Position numbers and translations under genes: made by a program
Shown here: one piece after another, positions 1 to 8,433 of the stretch
Layout of the letters: each line of letters starts with the position of its first letter
Position numbering within the stretch: position 1 is the stretch's first letter
Notes under the pieces: model-generated
Database searches by the model: none
The model's input: only the letters and a program-made list of their open reading frames with translations
Told to the model about the DNA's origin: nothing
Origin: JASHPR01 sp963833885
GTDB taxonomy: Bacteria > Actinomycetota > Actinomycetes > Streptosporangiales > Streptosporangiaceae
NCBI GenBank assembly: GCA_963833885.1
Contig: CAWHZU010000018.1
Coordinates: 1 to 45,693 of the forward strand
Direction of reading: 5' to 3'
DNA: 45,693 nt

Positions 1-703
1 GTGCCTGACCCGCCGGTGCTGCCCGCGGTCGGCGTCTGGGTGACGCTGTCGCCCGGCCCGGTCGAGCCAACCGACACCGGCGTATTGGCCGTCGGTGCGA
101 CCTGGATCGGGCCGATCAGGCTGCCGGCTCGGCGGTGTGCTGGGCTGGGTGCCCGTTGGCGGTGTGCTGGGCTGGGTGCCCCCTGGCGGTGTGCTGGGCT
201 GGGTGCCGGTCGGCGGCCCGCTGGGCTGCGTGCCCGTTGGTGGCCCGCTGGGCCGGGTGCCGGTCGGCGGTGTGCTGGGCTGGGTGCCAGCCGGTGGCGT
301 GCTCGGCTTGCCTGGGTTGCTGCCGGACTGCGGCGTGCCGGGCTGTGCTGCCGGACGGCCGCGTGCCCTGCGTCGCCGGGCTTGCCGGACTGCGATGCGC
401 CCGGGTCGCCGTACTGCGCGTGGGCACGACCAGTGCCCTGGCTGCCCGAGAACCAGAAGCTGAACTGCGCGCTGCAGCACGCAGGCCGATGCCTTCATCG
501 ACCGCGACCAGCTCCGCATGCCGTCGTGGCGGCAGTTGTGATGGTGGTGACCGTAGCTACAGGCCGATGGCCTGCTGGCTGTTCGGTGTCCGGCTGCGGC
601 GCCCGAGTGCGGGGCTGTGCAGGCCAGCGCGAAGACCGCGACGATCACTGGGAAGCAGCACGCCAGCGGCAGCTGCCGCGGAGCGCGTCAGGATTCTATG
701 CAT
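1..703 (-). pseudogene. Secreted Pro/Thr-repeat protein, frame-disrupted and cut by the window edge
   Basis: Reading leftward from an ATG at 701-703, the first residues (MHRILTRSAAAAAGVLLP) look like a signal-peptide start. That frame then turns into arginine-rich nonsense, while an adjacent frame continues as VIVAVFALACTAPHSGAAA, a proper hydrophobic core and cleavage region. Further on a 9-residue Pro/Thr repeat is read, and near 130 the sense changes frame again, to AGSLIGPIQVAPTANTPVS and a Gly/Thr/Ser-rich stretch that leaves the window. At least two single-base frame changes are therefore needed. I infer an exported, low-complexity surface or wall protein. It is either a decaying gene or a stretch with sequencing indels. 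No function can be assigned. Confidence 0.45.
130..306 (-). repeat. 27-bp tandem repeat (about 6.5 copies) encoding PSTPPTGTQ-like units
   Basis: On the minus strand the units read PSTPPAGTQ, PSTPPTGTR, PSGPPTGTQ twice, PSTPPGGTQ, PSTPPTGTQ and a final PSTPP. The repeat length is a multiple of three and third positions vary, so the array has been kept in this frame. That supports minus-strand coding rather than the open plus-strand frame. Such Pro/Thr arrays are typical of extended wall-spanning stalks. Confidence 0.8.
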
Positions 704-785
704 GACTCGTAACTCCCTTGCTGAGGTTGGGTTAGCCCGGGCCTGATCTGGCCCTGACATGGGCTGACTGGGGAAGGTCAGCCGG

Positions 786-2416
786 CTAGCCCGGAACCTC
801 GATCGCGGAGACGAGTGCCGAGGTAGGAATGCGCTCAGAATTGACGACGGCCCAGAGCAGGCCGGTCGGAGAGAGGTAGGCGCTGAGGAAGGTCGGCGAC
901 GGCTCCGCCGCCCGTACCGCCAGCACCGCCAGCACCGGCGCTCGCAGTTTGCTGTCGGTCCGTCAATGGGTGCCGCGCCGTTGCCGGTCACTGGCGAGCG
1001 CTTCGGGGCGGAGGGCCGGGCGGCCGCTGGCGAACCGGCTGCACCGGAACCGAAACCGAGGCCAAGGCCAAGGGCGAGGGCGAATGAGCCGAGTCCGACA
1101 ATGCCCGCGGCCGTTGCTGCAAGGGCGGCAGGGGTCGAAACCCCCGCAGTACTTGGCGCGGAGCCCGGTTGCGCTGGAGCGGTGGCAGATGAGGCTGCCG
1201 ACCGCTGGTCTGTCACTCCGCGTATGACCGACGATGCGATCGCTGCGATGCCCGCGGCGCGGAGGTAGGTCAGGGCTGAGGTGGCCGGAGCAGTGAGGGC
1301 GGCGGCGCCGCTGGCAGAAGTGACCGCCCTGCCGGGTGAGGTGGCGCTGCTACCGGGCGAGGTGGTCGTTGTGCCGGGCGAGGTGGTCGTGGTGCCGGGG
1401 GAGGTGCCCGTGCCGCCCGGAGGAGTGGTGCCCGTGCCACCGGGGGACGGGACGACGGCGTGACCCGTGCCGAGGGCCTGGGTGAGGACCGGGGTGACGG
1501 GTGTGGTGATGCTGCCGACGGTGCTGTTCGCCGTCGTGACGACCGCGTGGCCTGTGTTGAGCAGCTGGGTGAGGACCGAGGCGACCGGTGTGGTGATGCT
1601 GCTGACAGTGCCGCCCACCGAGGTGACGGTGCCGCCGAGCGAAGGAACGGTGCCGTGGCCGCAGGCGGCGAGCTGGGTCACGGCTGTGGTCACCGGCGCG
1701 GTGACGCCCGAGACCGAACCGCTCACTGAGGGCGTGACCGCGTTACCGGCCGATGCAACTTGCGCCACGGCCGAAGAGACCGGCGCGGTGACGTGGGTCG
1801 CCGTGCCCGTCGCCGAGGACGTCAGGGCGCTGCCTGTCGAGGCGACCCGGCTACCCGCCGAGGACGTCAGGGCGCTGCCTGTCGAGACGACCTGGCTGCC
1901 CGCCGAGGACACCGAGCCGGTGACCGGGGAAGCCGAACTGGCCAGCGTGGAGGTGGCCGGCTGGCCGGTCGACGTTACCTGGCTTGCGGACGTCACCGTG
2001 CCGGCGGTGCTCGAGGAGACGGCCCCGGCGGCCTGGGTTGCAGCAGACGTTGCAGCGGACACCGCTGACGTCGCCGACGACACCGGCGCAGCACTGGCGG
2101 GTGCCGTCGGGCTGGCGGCTGGAGCGCTGGACGCGGACCCTGAGTCGGTCACGGTCGAGACAGCCGTCTGGGCCGTCGATGCCGCCTGTCCCACCGCTGA
2201 TGACACATCCGCGGCGGCGGAAGAGGTGCTCGTCGCGGTAGCGCCGGCAGTGCCGTCATCAGCCGTTGTGGTGCCGGGACTGGCTGACGCTGACGCGGAT
2301 TTCGCGGTGAGGAGGGAGAACACGATGGCCACGCCGATCGCGGCCATGGCCATGCCCGCGGCGCAAAGACAGAACCGCAGGACTCTCGTGACTTCCCCCC
2401 TGGTCACAACTGTCAC
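786..2416 (-). CDS. Secreted Ser/Thr/Ala-rich low-complexity protein with an apparent frameshift near the C-terminus
   Basis: The N-terminus has a basic head and one hydrophobic segment (about residues 15-37, ending LLTAKSASASA), as in a signal peptide or anchor. The body is Ser/Thr/Ala/Val-rich, with degenerate repeats around TSSAGSRVASTGSAL and ITTPVTPVLTQALGTGHAVV, then a short array of TTTSPG units. A second hydrophobic stretch (LAATAAGIVGLGSFALALGL) precedes the end. Near 940-962 the frame changes from sensible sequence to Arg/Cys-rich sequence. The neighbouring frame, open from 962 down to a TAG at 786-788, reads LLWAVVNSERIPTSALVSA with good third-position GC. I therefore end the gene at 786; the uncorrected frame runs on to 557. 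The gene is divergent from the TetR gene across the tandem operator. Function unknown, probably surface-exposed. Confidence 0.6.
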
Positions 2417-2474
2417 GTTAATTAGCTCTGGTCGTCCTGTCTAGGCCACTAGTGCCGGAATTGATTAACCTAAA

Positions 2475-2507
2475 TTGCGTACTACGCAGAGTTTGCGGAC
2501 TACGCAA
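2475..2507. promoter_or_regulatory. Tandem inverted-repeat operator for the divergent TetR gene
   Basis: There are two copies, 18 bp apart, of a 15-bp dyad with arms TTGCG and CGCAA around a 5-base spacer. The copy at 2493-2507 is perfect and the copy at 2475-2489 has one changed base (CGCAG). It lies between the divergent starts at 2416 and 2529, so binding could control both genes. The dyad form suits a TetR dimer. That the adjacent TetR protein binds it is inference. Confidence 0.75.
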
Positions 2508-2528
2508 GGTCTTTTCTACGCTGACGGC

Positions 2529-3200
2529 ATGGCATCAGCACCTCCCGCAGACGAAGCTCCAGCACCTTCCGCAGCCGCAGGTCCGAGGGTGCGCCGCCGC
2601 GAGCTGCAGAAGGAGCAGACCCGGCTCGTTCTCGCCTTGGCCGCGTTCGATCTGGCCAAGGAGTACGGCCTGGCCAATGTGCGGATTCCGCAGATCGCGG
2701 CCGTGGTTGGCGTATCGCCGCGGACCTTCAACAACTACTTCCCCAGCAAGGAAGCGGCGATCGTCTGGCCGGCCACCCTGCGGGCTGCCGGGCTCGCGGA
2801 CAGCCTGGCCGACCGCCCTGCGGACGAGCCGCTAGCTGACGCCATCGTGGCGGCCGTCGCCGGGCAGCACGGCAACAGCGAGATCGCCGGCCTGCCGCCT
2901 GGCTGGCTGGATGAGTTCCGCGCGCTGGTGGCCGCCGAGCCTGCGCTGCACGGCGAGTACCTCAAGGCCGCTGCCGCCGCCGAGTCGGCGCTGGCCGACG
3001 CGATTGCCCGCCGCGCAGGCATCCTGATTGGCGAGCTCGAGTCACTGGTTCTCGCGGCCGCCGCCGTCGCGGCGGAACGGGCTGCGGTCTTGCACTGGGC
3101 CCGGACCCGGACCCCGCGCTCATCGCTGGCCGACACGGTCCGCACCGCCGTCGCCATGGCGGTCCGCTGCCTGGCCGGTCCCGGCTCCACGCTGGATTAG
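2529..3200 (+). CDS. TetR/AcrR family transcriptional regulator
   Basis: A 223-residue protein with an N-terminal TetR helix-turn-helix (about residues 27-75: TRLVLALAAFDLAKEYGLANV followed by the recognition helix region GVSPRTFNNYFPSKEAAI) and an Ala-rich all-helical ligand/dimer domain. ATG at 2529 is chosen because the longer in-frame start at 2475 would overlap the first operator copy. Residues 1-20 are a disordered Ala/Pro leader. It probably represses itself and the divergent secreted-protein gene through 2475-2507. The ligand is unknown. Confidence 0.88.
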   Translation: MASAPPADEAPAPSAAAGPRVRRRELQKEQTRLVLALAAFDLAKEYGLANVRIPQIAAVVGVSPRTFNNYFPSKEAAIVWPATLRAAGLADSLADRPADEPLADAIVAAVAGQHGNSEIAGLPPGWLDEFRALVAAEPALHGEYLKAAAAAESALADAIARRAGILIGELESLVLAAAAVAAERAAVLHWARTRTPRSSLADTVRTAVAMAVRCLAGPGSTLD

Positions 3201-3214
3201 CCCCGCACGCCAGT

Positions 3215-3312
3215 GCTTCTGCAACGCGCGCCTGCTTCTGGAAGGCCCGCGCCTGCTTCTGGAACGTGCGCCTGTTTCTGGAACGCCCGCGCCTACTTCT
3301 GGAACGCTCGCC
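3215..3312. repeat. Minisatellite of alternating 19/21-bp units at the 3' end of the esterase gene
   Basis: Five units with the core CTTCTGGAACG...CGCGCCT start at 3215, 3234, 3255, 3274 and 3295, alternating 19 and 21 bp. The esterase stop codon (3293-3295) lies at the junction of the last two units. The downstream copies carry CTG where the stop has CTA, so they could be read as more AFQKQAR-like peptide if the stop were lost. It fills the gap between the convergent TetR and esterase genes; no terminator hairpin is seen there. Confidence 0.85.
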
Positions 3313-4246
3313 GCAGCGCCTCGTCACGGTCGCGGATGAAGCGCTGTGCCAGCCCCGAGTTCGGAGCGAGCAGGTCGAACCCGTGGATGCCGCCCGGGTA
3401 GACGTGCAGCTCGGTCGGCACGTCGGCCTGCTGCAGCCGCTGCGCGTACTCGATGTCCTCGTCGATAAACAGGTCCAGGTCGCCCACGGGCAGGTAGGCC
3501 GGCGGCAGTCCGGTCAGGTCGGTGGCCCGGGTCGGTGCCGCATACGGCGATACCGCTTCCGTGCCCACCGCGTCGCCCACGTAGCAGCGCCAGCCGATCA
3601 GGTTCGACTGCCGGTTCCACACCTTCGGCTCGGTAAGGGCCACGCTCGCCGGGGTCACGTTGCGGTCATCGAGCATCGGGTAGACGAGGAGCTGGAAGCA
3701 GACTGGTATCTCGCCACGGTCGCGCGCCAGCAGGGCCAGCCCGGCGGCCGAGCCACCTCCGGAGCTGGCGCCGCCGATCGCGATGCGGTCCGGGTCCACG
3801 CCCAGATCGGCGGCGCTGCGGTGGGTCCACGACAGGCCGGCGTAGCAGTCGTCCATCGGGGCCGGGAACGGGTGGTCCGGCGGACGCCGCCAGTCCACCG
3901 ACACCACCGCGGAGCCCACTGTCTCCACGATGTGGTCCATCACGGGGTCGTCCTGCTCGATCTGCCCGAGCACGTGGCCGCCGCCGTGGATCCAGTACAG
4001 ACACGGAACGATGCCCGACTGGCCGGCCGGGCGGTAGTGGCGGACCCGCACGTCCGGCGCACCGTTGAGGCCAGGGACCATGTGGTCGGTGCGGGTCACG
4101 GCCGGGCTCGGCTGGGCGCCCTCGTTGGCCGCCGCCAGCATGTCCATCATCACCGTGCGGGCGGCGGGGATGTCGGTGAGGTCGAGTGGCGGAAGGTGCG
4201 GGAACACGGCCGCAATCTCCGGGTCCAGGCGCCCCATCAGGTCCAT
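3293..4246 (-). CDS. Alpha/beta-hydrolase, hormone-sensitive-lipase-type esterase
   Basis: A 317-residue cytoplasmic esterase of the HSL (family IV) type. The oxyanion-hole motif HGGG is at 87-90 and the nucleophile elbow GASSG at 159-163 (Ser161). An acid is expected in GDLDLF (Asp258) and the catalytic His is in IHGF (His288). The N-terminal cap is complete and the length is normal for the family. It should hydrolyse a small carboxyl ester. It is divergent from the TetR gene at 4387 and shares with the downstream dehydrogenase operon the 27-bp dyad at 4290-4316, so its product is probably fed to that operon. The last codons fall inside a minisatellite. Confidence 0.88.
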   Translation of the reverse strand: MDLMGRLDPEIAAVFPHLPPLDLTDIPAARTVMMDMLAAANEGAQPSPAVTRTDHMVPGLNGAPDVRVRHYRPAGQSGIVPCLYWIHGGGHVLGQIEQDDPVMDHIVETVGSAVVSVDWRRPPDHPFPAPMDDCYAGLSWTHRSAADLGVDPDRIAIGGASSGGGSAAGLALLARDRGEIPVCFQLLVYPMLDDRNVTPASVALTEPKVWNRQSNLIGWRCYVGDAVGTEAVSPYAAPTRATDLTGLPPAYLPVGDLDLFIDEDIEYAQRLQQADVPTELHVYPGGIHGFDLLAPNSGLAQRFIRDRDEALRRAFQK

Positions 4247-4289
4247 GAATCCACCCCTTCCGTCCTACGTTGCACGGCAGGCCCAACCG

Positions 4290-4316
4290 TATTACGGACG
4301 GTAGCCGTCTGCAATA
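4290..4316. promoter_or_regulatory. 27-bp TetR operator, copy 1 (esterase / tetR intergenic)
   Basis: A dyad with half-site TATTACGGACGG and counter-half CCGTCTGCAATA around a short TAG centre. Its reverse complement matches the element at 5093-5119 at all but two of 27 positions. It lies between the divergent esterase (start 4246) and tetR (start 4387), placed to control both. Confidence 0.85.
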
Positions 4317-4386
4317 GGCCGGCGGGCGCACGCCATACGATGAAGGCACCTTCCGCCAGGGCAGGCGGCGGTCACGGAGGTGAAGC

Positions 4387-5043
4387 GTGGGCACCTCAGC
4401 GCGCACCGGTGTGGCCAGCCGTCCCGGCCGCCGCCGGGACCCGAGCCTCGAGCCGCGGGTCGTCGCCGCCGCGCTGGCCGTCTACGCGGAGGCCGGCTGG
4501 TCGGGCTTCAGCTTCGATGCCGTTGCGCGCCGGGCCGGCGTTGGCAAGGCGCCGCTGTACCTGCGCTGGGCGAGCAAGGAGGACCTGCTGCTCGCCGCGT
4601 TCGGCGCGCACACCACCGCCATCACGATCACCGATTCCGGCAACCTGCGCGACGACCTGACCGAGTACACCTGCCGCCTGATCGACAGCAAGGCAGGGCC
4701 GGACGGGTGGGCGTTCCTGCGGCTGCACCTGGAAGCCACGTTGATCCCGGCGCTGCACGCCAGCTTCTCCAGCCAGATCGCCAACCCGCACGTTGAGGGC
4801 GCCAGAGCGCTGCTGGACCGGGCGCTGGAACGCGGCGAACTGCGGCCCGGCTCGCCGACCGACCTGATGCTGGACAGCCTCTACGGCGCCGTACTCATCA
4901 AGATCATCTTGAGCCCGCCGGGTGAGCGCGAGCGGCTCGCGCAGAACCCCCGTAGCTATGCCGGGCAGATCGTCGACTTCGTGCTCCGCGGCCTGCTCAC
5001 CGCCGGCCAGGCCGGCCAGGAGGGCGGCCAGCCGGGGCGCTGA
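4387..5043 (+). CDS. TetR family regulator of the esterase / 2-oxo-acid dehydrogenase unit
   Basis: A 218-residue TetR protein. The helix-turn-helix (about residues 24-70) contains the typical GFSFDAVARRAGVGKAPLYL followed by RWASKEDLLLAAF, and the C-terminal domain is helical (TetR_C type, DLMLDSLYGAVLIKIIL). The GTG start at 4387 is supported by GGAGG at 4376-4380, six bases away. The gene sits between two copies of the same dyad, one in front of itself and the esterase and one in front of E1alpha, so it most likely represses all of these until an inducer is present. The inducer is unknown; a 2-oxo-acid or ester-derived metabolite is plausible. Confidence 0.88.
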   Translation: MGTSARTGVASRPGRRRDPSLEPRVVAAALAVYAEAGWSGFSFDAVARRAGVGKAPLYLRWASKEDLLLAAFGAHTTAITITDSGNLRDDLTEYTCRLIDSKAGPDGWAFLRLHLEATLIPALHASFSSQIANPHVEGARALLDRALERGELRPGSPTDLMLDSLYGAVLIKIILSPPGERERLAQNPRSYAGQIVDFVLRGLLTAGQAGQEGGQPGR

Positions 5044-5092
5044 ACGTTCCGGCTGGTCAATGGGATCGGCTGGTTCGCCCGGCCCGCCACTC

Positions 5093-5119
5093 TATTGCAG
5101 ACGGCAACCGTCAGTAATA
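5093..5119. promoter_or_regulatory. 27-bp TetR operator, copy 2 (upstream of E1alpha)
   Basis: Arms TATTGCAGACGG and CCGTCAGTAATA around a three-base centre. It is the reverse-orientation twin of 4290-4316. It lies 50 bp after the tetR stop and 35 bp before the E1alpha ATG, overlapping the expected promoter. It rules out the far-upstream TTG at 5095 as the real start. Confidence 0.85.
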
Positions 5120-5154
5120 GCATCGTCGTGCAGCCCAGCGCCGGGGAGATGGTC

Positions 5155-6138
5155 ATGGACGTTGCGCCAGAGACGTCGGCCGAGATGTACCGCCGGATGT
5201 TCCGCAGCCGGTCGTTCGAGCTGGCGGCGATCGAGAAGCTGAAAACCGGGGAGATCCCCGGCGCGCTGCACACGTCGGTCGGCCAGGAGGCGTCGATCGT
5301 CGGCTCGTGCATGGCGCTGCGCGACGACGACTACATGGTCGGCAACCACCGCTCGCACGGGCACCCGATCGGCAAGGGCGCGCGCACCGACCGGCTGTTC
5401 GCCGAGCTCATGGGCAAGGTGACCGGGATCAACTCCGGCATGGGCGGCTCCATGCACCTGTCCGACTTCAGCGTCGGCAGCCTGGGCGAGACCAGCATCG
5501 TCGGGTCCGGCCTGCCGGTCGCCGCCGGTGCCGCGCTCGGGTCGAAGCTGCAGGGCAATGACCGGGTGACGCTGTGCTTCTTCGGCGACGGCGCCTCCAA
5601 CGAGGGCACGTTCCACGAGAGCCTGAACCTCGCCGCGGTGTGGGTGCTGCCGGTCGTGTTCGTGTGCGAGAACAACGGCTACGGCGAGCTGAGCGCGGCC
5701 AGCGTGATGGTGTCCGTGCCCGACGTGTCGATGCGCGCGGCCGGGTACGGCATCCCCGGCGCCACCGTCGACGGGCAGGACGTGATCGCGGTCTACGAGG
5801 CCGTGGCGGAGGCCGTCGCGCGGGCCCGGCGCGGCGAGGGCCCGTCGCTGGTGGAGACCAAGACCTACCGGTTCCACGACCACGCGTTCGGGCTGCCGTC
5901 GCCGGTCTACCGCGACCAGGCCGAGATCGACGAGTGGCAGAAACGGGACCCGGTCACGCTGTTCCGTGGCCGGCTGATCGCCGATGGCGTGCTCGACGAG
6001 GCGGGAGTCACGCAGATCGAGGACGACGTCGCCGCGGAGATCGCGGCGGCGGTGGCGTTCGCCGAGTCCAGCCCGTACCCCAGCCTGGACGCGGCGTTCG
6101 AGCACGTCTACACGAACCCGATCCCGATCAGGCACTAG
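5155..6138 (+). CDS. Thiamine-diphosphate-dependent dehydrogenase E1 component, alpha subunit (acetoin/pyruvate type)
   Basis: A 327-residue protein that, with the next gene, decarboxylates a 2-oxo acid or cleaves acetoin using TPP and passes the acyl group to E2 lipoate. The ThDP/Mg motif GDGASNEGTFHESLNLAAVW is complete and ends in the CENNGYGE region; HRSHGHPIGKG and the ETKTYRFHDHAFG segment are also typical of the family. ATG 5155 is chosen because GGGGAG lies at 5143-5148 with a 6-base spacer. It is the first gene of an E1alpha-E1beta-E2 operon behind a TetR operator. No E3 gene is present, so lipoamide dehydrogenase must be supplied from elsewhere. Acetoin and branched or pyruvate-like substrates cannot be told apart from sequence. 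Confidence 0.9.
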   Translation: MDVAPETSAEMYRRMFRSRSFELAAIEKLKTGEIPGALHTSVGQEASIVGSCMALRDDDYMVGNHRSHGHPIGKGARTDRLFAELMGKVTGINSGMGGSMHLSDFSVGSLGETSIVGSGLPVAAGAALGSKLQGNDRVTLCFFGDGASNEGTFHESLNLAAVWVLPVVFVCENNGYGELSAASVMVSVPDVSMRAAGYGIPGATVDGQDVIAVYEAVAEAVARARRGEGPSLVETKTYRFHDHAFGLPSPVYRDQAEIDEWQKRDPVTLFRGRLIADGVLDEAGVTQIEDDVAAEIAAAVAFAESSPYPSLDAAFEHVYTNPIPIRH

Positions 6139-6156
6139 CTCCCGAGGGCGGCCCCC

Positions 6157-7125
6157 ATGCCAGCAGTCAGTTACCTGCAGGCGGTCCACGACGCGCTGCA
6201 GGAGGAGATGCGCCGCGACGACCGCGTGTTCATCATGGGCGAGGACGTGGGCTTCAACATGCTCGGCGCCACCGGCGGTTTCCTCGACGAGTTCGGCGCG
6301 GAGCGGGTCCGCAACACGCCGATCACCGAGGCCGGGTTCACCGGCGCCGCTGCTGGCGCGGCGATGGTCGGCATGCGGCCGGTCGTCGACCTGATGCTCA
6401 GCTCGTTCATGTACGTCGCCATGGACCAGATCATCAGCATCATCTCCAAGTCCACCTACCTCTACGGCGGCCAGGCCAGCCTGCCGCTGACGATCCGGGC
6501 GTCGATGTTCTACGGCGGCTCCAACGCCGCGCAGCACAGCGACCGGCCGCTCGCGCTGTTCATGGCCAGCCCGGGCCTGAAGATCGTCGCGCCGAGCACC
6601 CCGTACGACGCCAAGGGCCTGATCAAGGCCGCGATCCGGGAAGACGACCCGGTGATCGTCTTCGAGGACGGCACGCTGTGGACCTCGACCGGCGAGGTAC
6701 CGGACGGCGATTACGTGGTCCCGCTCGGCCAGGCCGACGTCAAGCGTGAGGGCTCGAACGTGACGGTTGTGGCGATCTCCGGTGCGGTGCAGGCGGCGCT
6801 GGCTGCCGCGGACCGGCTGGCCGCCGATGGCGTGTCGGTGGAGGTCGTCGACCCGCGGTCGCTGGTCCCGCTGGACTACGCCACGATCCTGGCCTCGGTC
6901 GAGAAGACCGGGCACCTGGTGGTCGCCGACCCGTCGCACCGCACCTGCAGCCCGGCCGGCGAGATCGCGGCCACCGTGGCCGAAGACGGGTTCTGGTCGC
7001 TGCAGGCGCCGATCGTCCGGGTCACCGTGCCGGACACGCACATCCCGTTCAGCCCGCCGCTCGAGCAGCAGCTCTACCCGAGTGCCGACCGGATCGCCGA
7101 GGCGGTCCGGCAGACGCTGAAGTAG
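6157..7125 (+). CDS. Thiamine-diphosphate-dependent dehydrogenase E1 component, beta subunit
   Basis: A 322-residue transketolase-like beta subunit (AcoB/PdhB type) that completes the E1 heterotetramer. Family motifs are visible: FIMGEDVG near the N-terminus, the RVRNTPITEAGFTGAAAGAA stretch, the PYDAKGLIKAAIREDDPV segment and the C-terminal transketolase domain with VEVVDPRSLVPLDYATI. It starts 18 bases after the E1alpha stop and ends 10 bases before E2. The length and all blocks look intact. Confidence 0.92.
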   Translation: MPAVSYLQAVHDALQEEMRRDDRVFIMGEDVGFNMLGATGGFLDEFGAERVRNTPITEAGFTGAAAGAAMVGMRPVVDLMLSSFMYVAMDQIISIISKSTYLYGGQASLPLTIRASMFYGGSNAAQHSDRPLALFMASPGLKIVAPSTPYDAKGLIKAAIREDDPVIVFEDGTLWTSTGEVPDGDYVVPLGQADVKREGSNVTVVAISGAVQAALAAADRLAADGVSVEVVDPRSLVPLDYATILASVEKTGHLVVADPSHRTCSPAGEIAATVAEDGFWSLQAPIVRVTVPDTHIPFSPPLEQQLYPSADRIAEAVRQTLK

Positions 7126-7135
7126 GGGCCGCCGG

Positions 7136-8248
7136 GTGCCAGCCGAGGTGCGCCTGCCGCAGGCCGGGATGGGCATGACCGACGGGACCGTGCTGGAGTG
7201 GCTCAAGCAGGTCGGCGAGAAGGTCCGCAAGGGGGAGTGCATCGCCGAGGTCGAGGCGGCCAAGACCACGCTCGAGATCGAAGCGCCGTGTGACGGGGTG
7301 CTGGCCCGGATCGTCGCCCCGGCCGGGACGCTGGTTCCGGTGCGCGAGGTCATGGCCGTGATCGCGCTGCCCGGTGAGGGGCCCGGCGAGAGCGGCGTGA
7401 CCGAGGAGGCGGCCGCGGTCCAGGTGGTGCCCGCCGCCCGCAAGCTCGCCCGCGATCACGGCATCGACCTGGCCGGCGTCAGCGGCTCCGGTCCGGGCGG
7501 CCGGATCACAGAGGCTGACGTCAGCGCGCACCTCGGGGCACGTGCCGACGCGGTGCCGCTGACCGGCACCCGCGGGCTGATCGCCCGGCGCATGGTGGCC
7601 AGTCTGCGCGACTCTGCGCAGTTCACGCTCGTCCGCAGCGCGGACGTGACCGACCTGGTCCACCGCCATGATCATGGGGACCTGCCGGGGGGCGTGACCT
7701 ACACCGACGTCCTGGCCCGCGCGGCCGTCCTGAGCCTGGCCGAGCATCCGGCCCTGAACGCGCACATCGTCGGCGACCAGATCCGGATCGCCCGGCGGGT
7801 GCACCTCGGCATCGGCATCGACACCGGCGTGGCGCTGCTGGCCGGCGTGCTGCGCGATGCCGACGCCGACGGGCTGGCCGAGCTGTCGGCCCGGCGGCTG
7901 GCCCTGACCGAGCGGGTGCGGGCCGGGCATGCGGACCCTGCCGAGCTGCAGGGCAGCACGTTCACCATCACCAACCTCGGCCACGCGGGGATCGACGCCT
8001 TCACCCCGATCATCAACCCGCCCGAGGTCGCTATCCTCGGGGCCGGGCGCATCACCGACGAGCCGGTCCCCGCTCCCGGAGGACCTGGCGGACCTGGCGG
8101 ATCTGGCCCCGGTGGCCCCGGCGTGGCCTGGCGCAAATCCATCACGCTCAGTCTCACCGTCGACCACCGAGCCGTCGACGGCGCGCCCGCCGCCCGGTTC
8201 CTCGCAACCCTCGCCGGCTACCTCAGCAAACCCACGGCTTTGTCTTAG
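7136..8248 (+). CDS. Dihydrolipoamide acyltransferase E2 component
   Basis: A 370-residue E2 with a compact layout. One lipoyl domain covers residues 1-77, with the lipoylated lysine at Lys43 in EVEAAKTTLEIEA (the common DKA is AAK here). A short linker leads to an E3-binding domain (about 98-133, ARKLARDHGIDLAGVSGSGP). The acyltransferase domain ends in the active-site motif DHRAVDG. The catalytic domain is somewhat short and has a Gly/Pro-rich insertion (GGPGGPGGSGPGGPG) before the last strand. The start is GTG. It transfers the acyl group from E1-bound thiamine to CoA. Last gene of the operon. Confidence 0.9.
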   Translation: MPAEVRLPQAGMGMTDGTVLEWLKQVGEKVRKGECIAEVEAAKTTLEIEAPCDGVLARIVAPAGTLVPVREVMAVIALPGEGPGESGVTEEAAAVQVVPAARKLARDHGIDLAGVSGSGPGGRITEADVSAHLGARADAVPLTGTRGLIARRMVASLRDSAQFTLVRSADVTDLVHRHDHGDLPGGVTYTDVLARAAVLSLAEHPALNAHIVGDQIRIARRVHLGIGIDTGVALLAGVLRDADADGLAELSARRLALTERVRAGHADPAELQGSTFTITNLGHAGIDAFTPIINPPEVAILGAGRITDEPVPAPGGPGGPGGSGPGGPGVAWRKSITLSLTVDHRAVDGAPAARFLATLAGYLSKPTALS

Positions 8249-8433
8249 CCGGGCCAAAGGTTACCGCGGCGAAACTTAGACGCCATTGCACGCCGCTGAC
8301 CTGCGCTTTTGAGCATTTATCCTAGTTCGCGCAATGGGATAGAAGGCATTTTACGAGCCTTTTGTGTTTCTTGGGAAAGAAATTATTTAAAAACTACAAC
8401 ACCTTGCATAGCGACGTACATTGCCCTCGAGCG

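Noticed and set aside
1..705. Open plus-strand frame of 234 residues at the left edge
   Set aside because: It is the mirror of the Pro/Thr repeats. Its product is Cys/Trp/Arg-rich repeats (CAGLGARWR), while the minus strand gives a signal peptide and sensible Pro/Thr repeats.
2461..2480. TTGATTAACCTAAATT as an IdeR iron box
   Set aside because: Only one half (TAACCTAA) resembles the 19-bp consensus; the other half is missing and no iron gene follows.
5092..7443. 783-residue minus-strand frame
   Set aside because: It lies antisense to E1alpha, E1beta and E2, which have intact motifs. Its product is Arg/His/Asp-rich with no recognisable domain.
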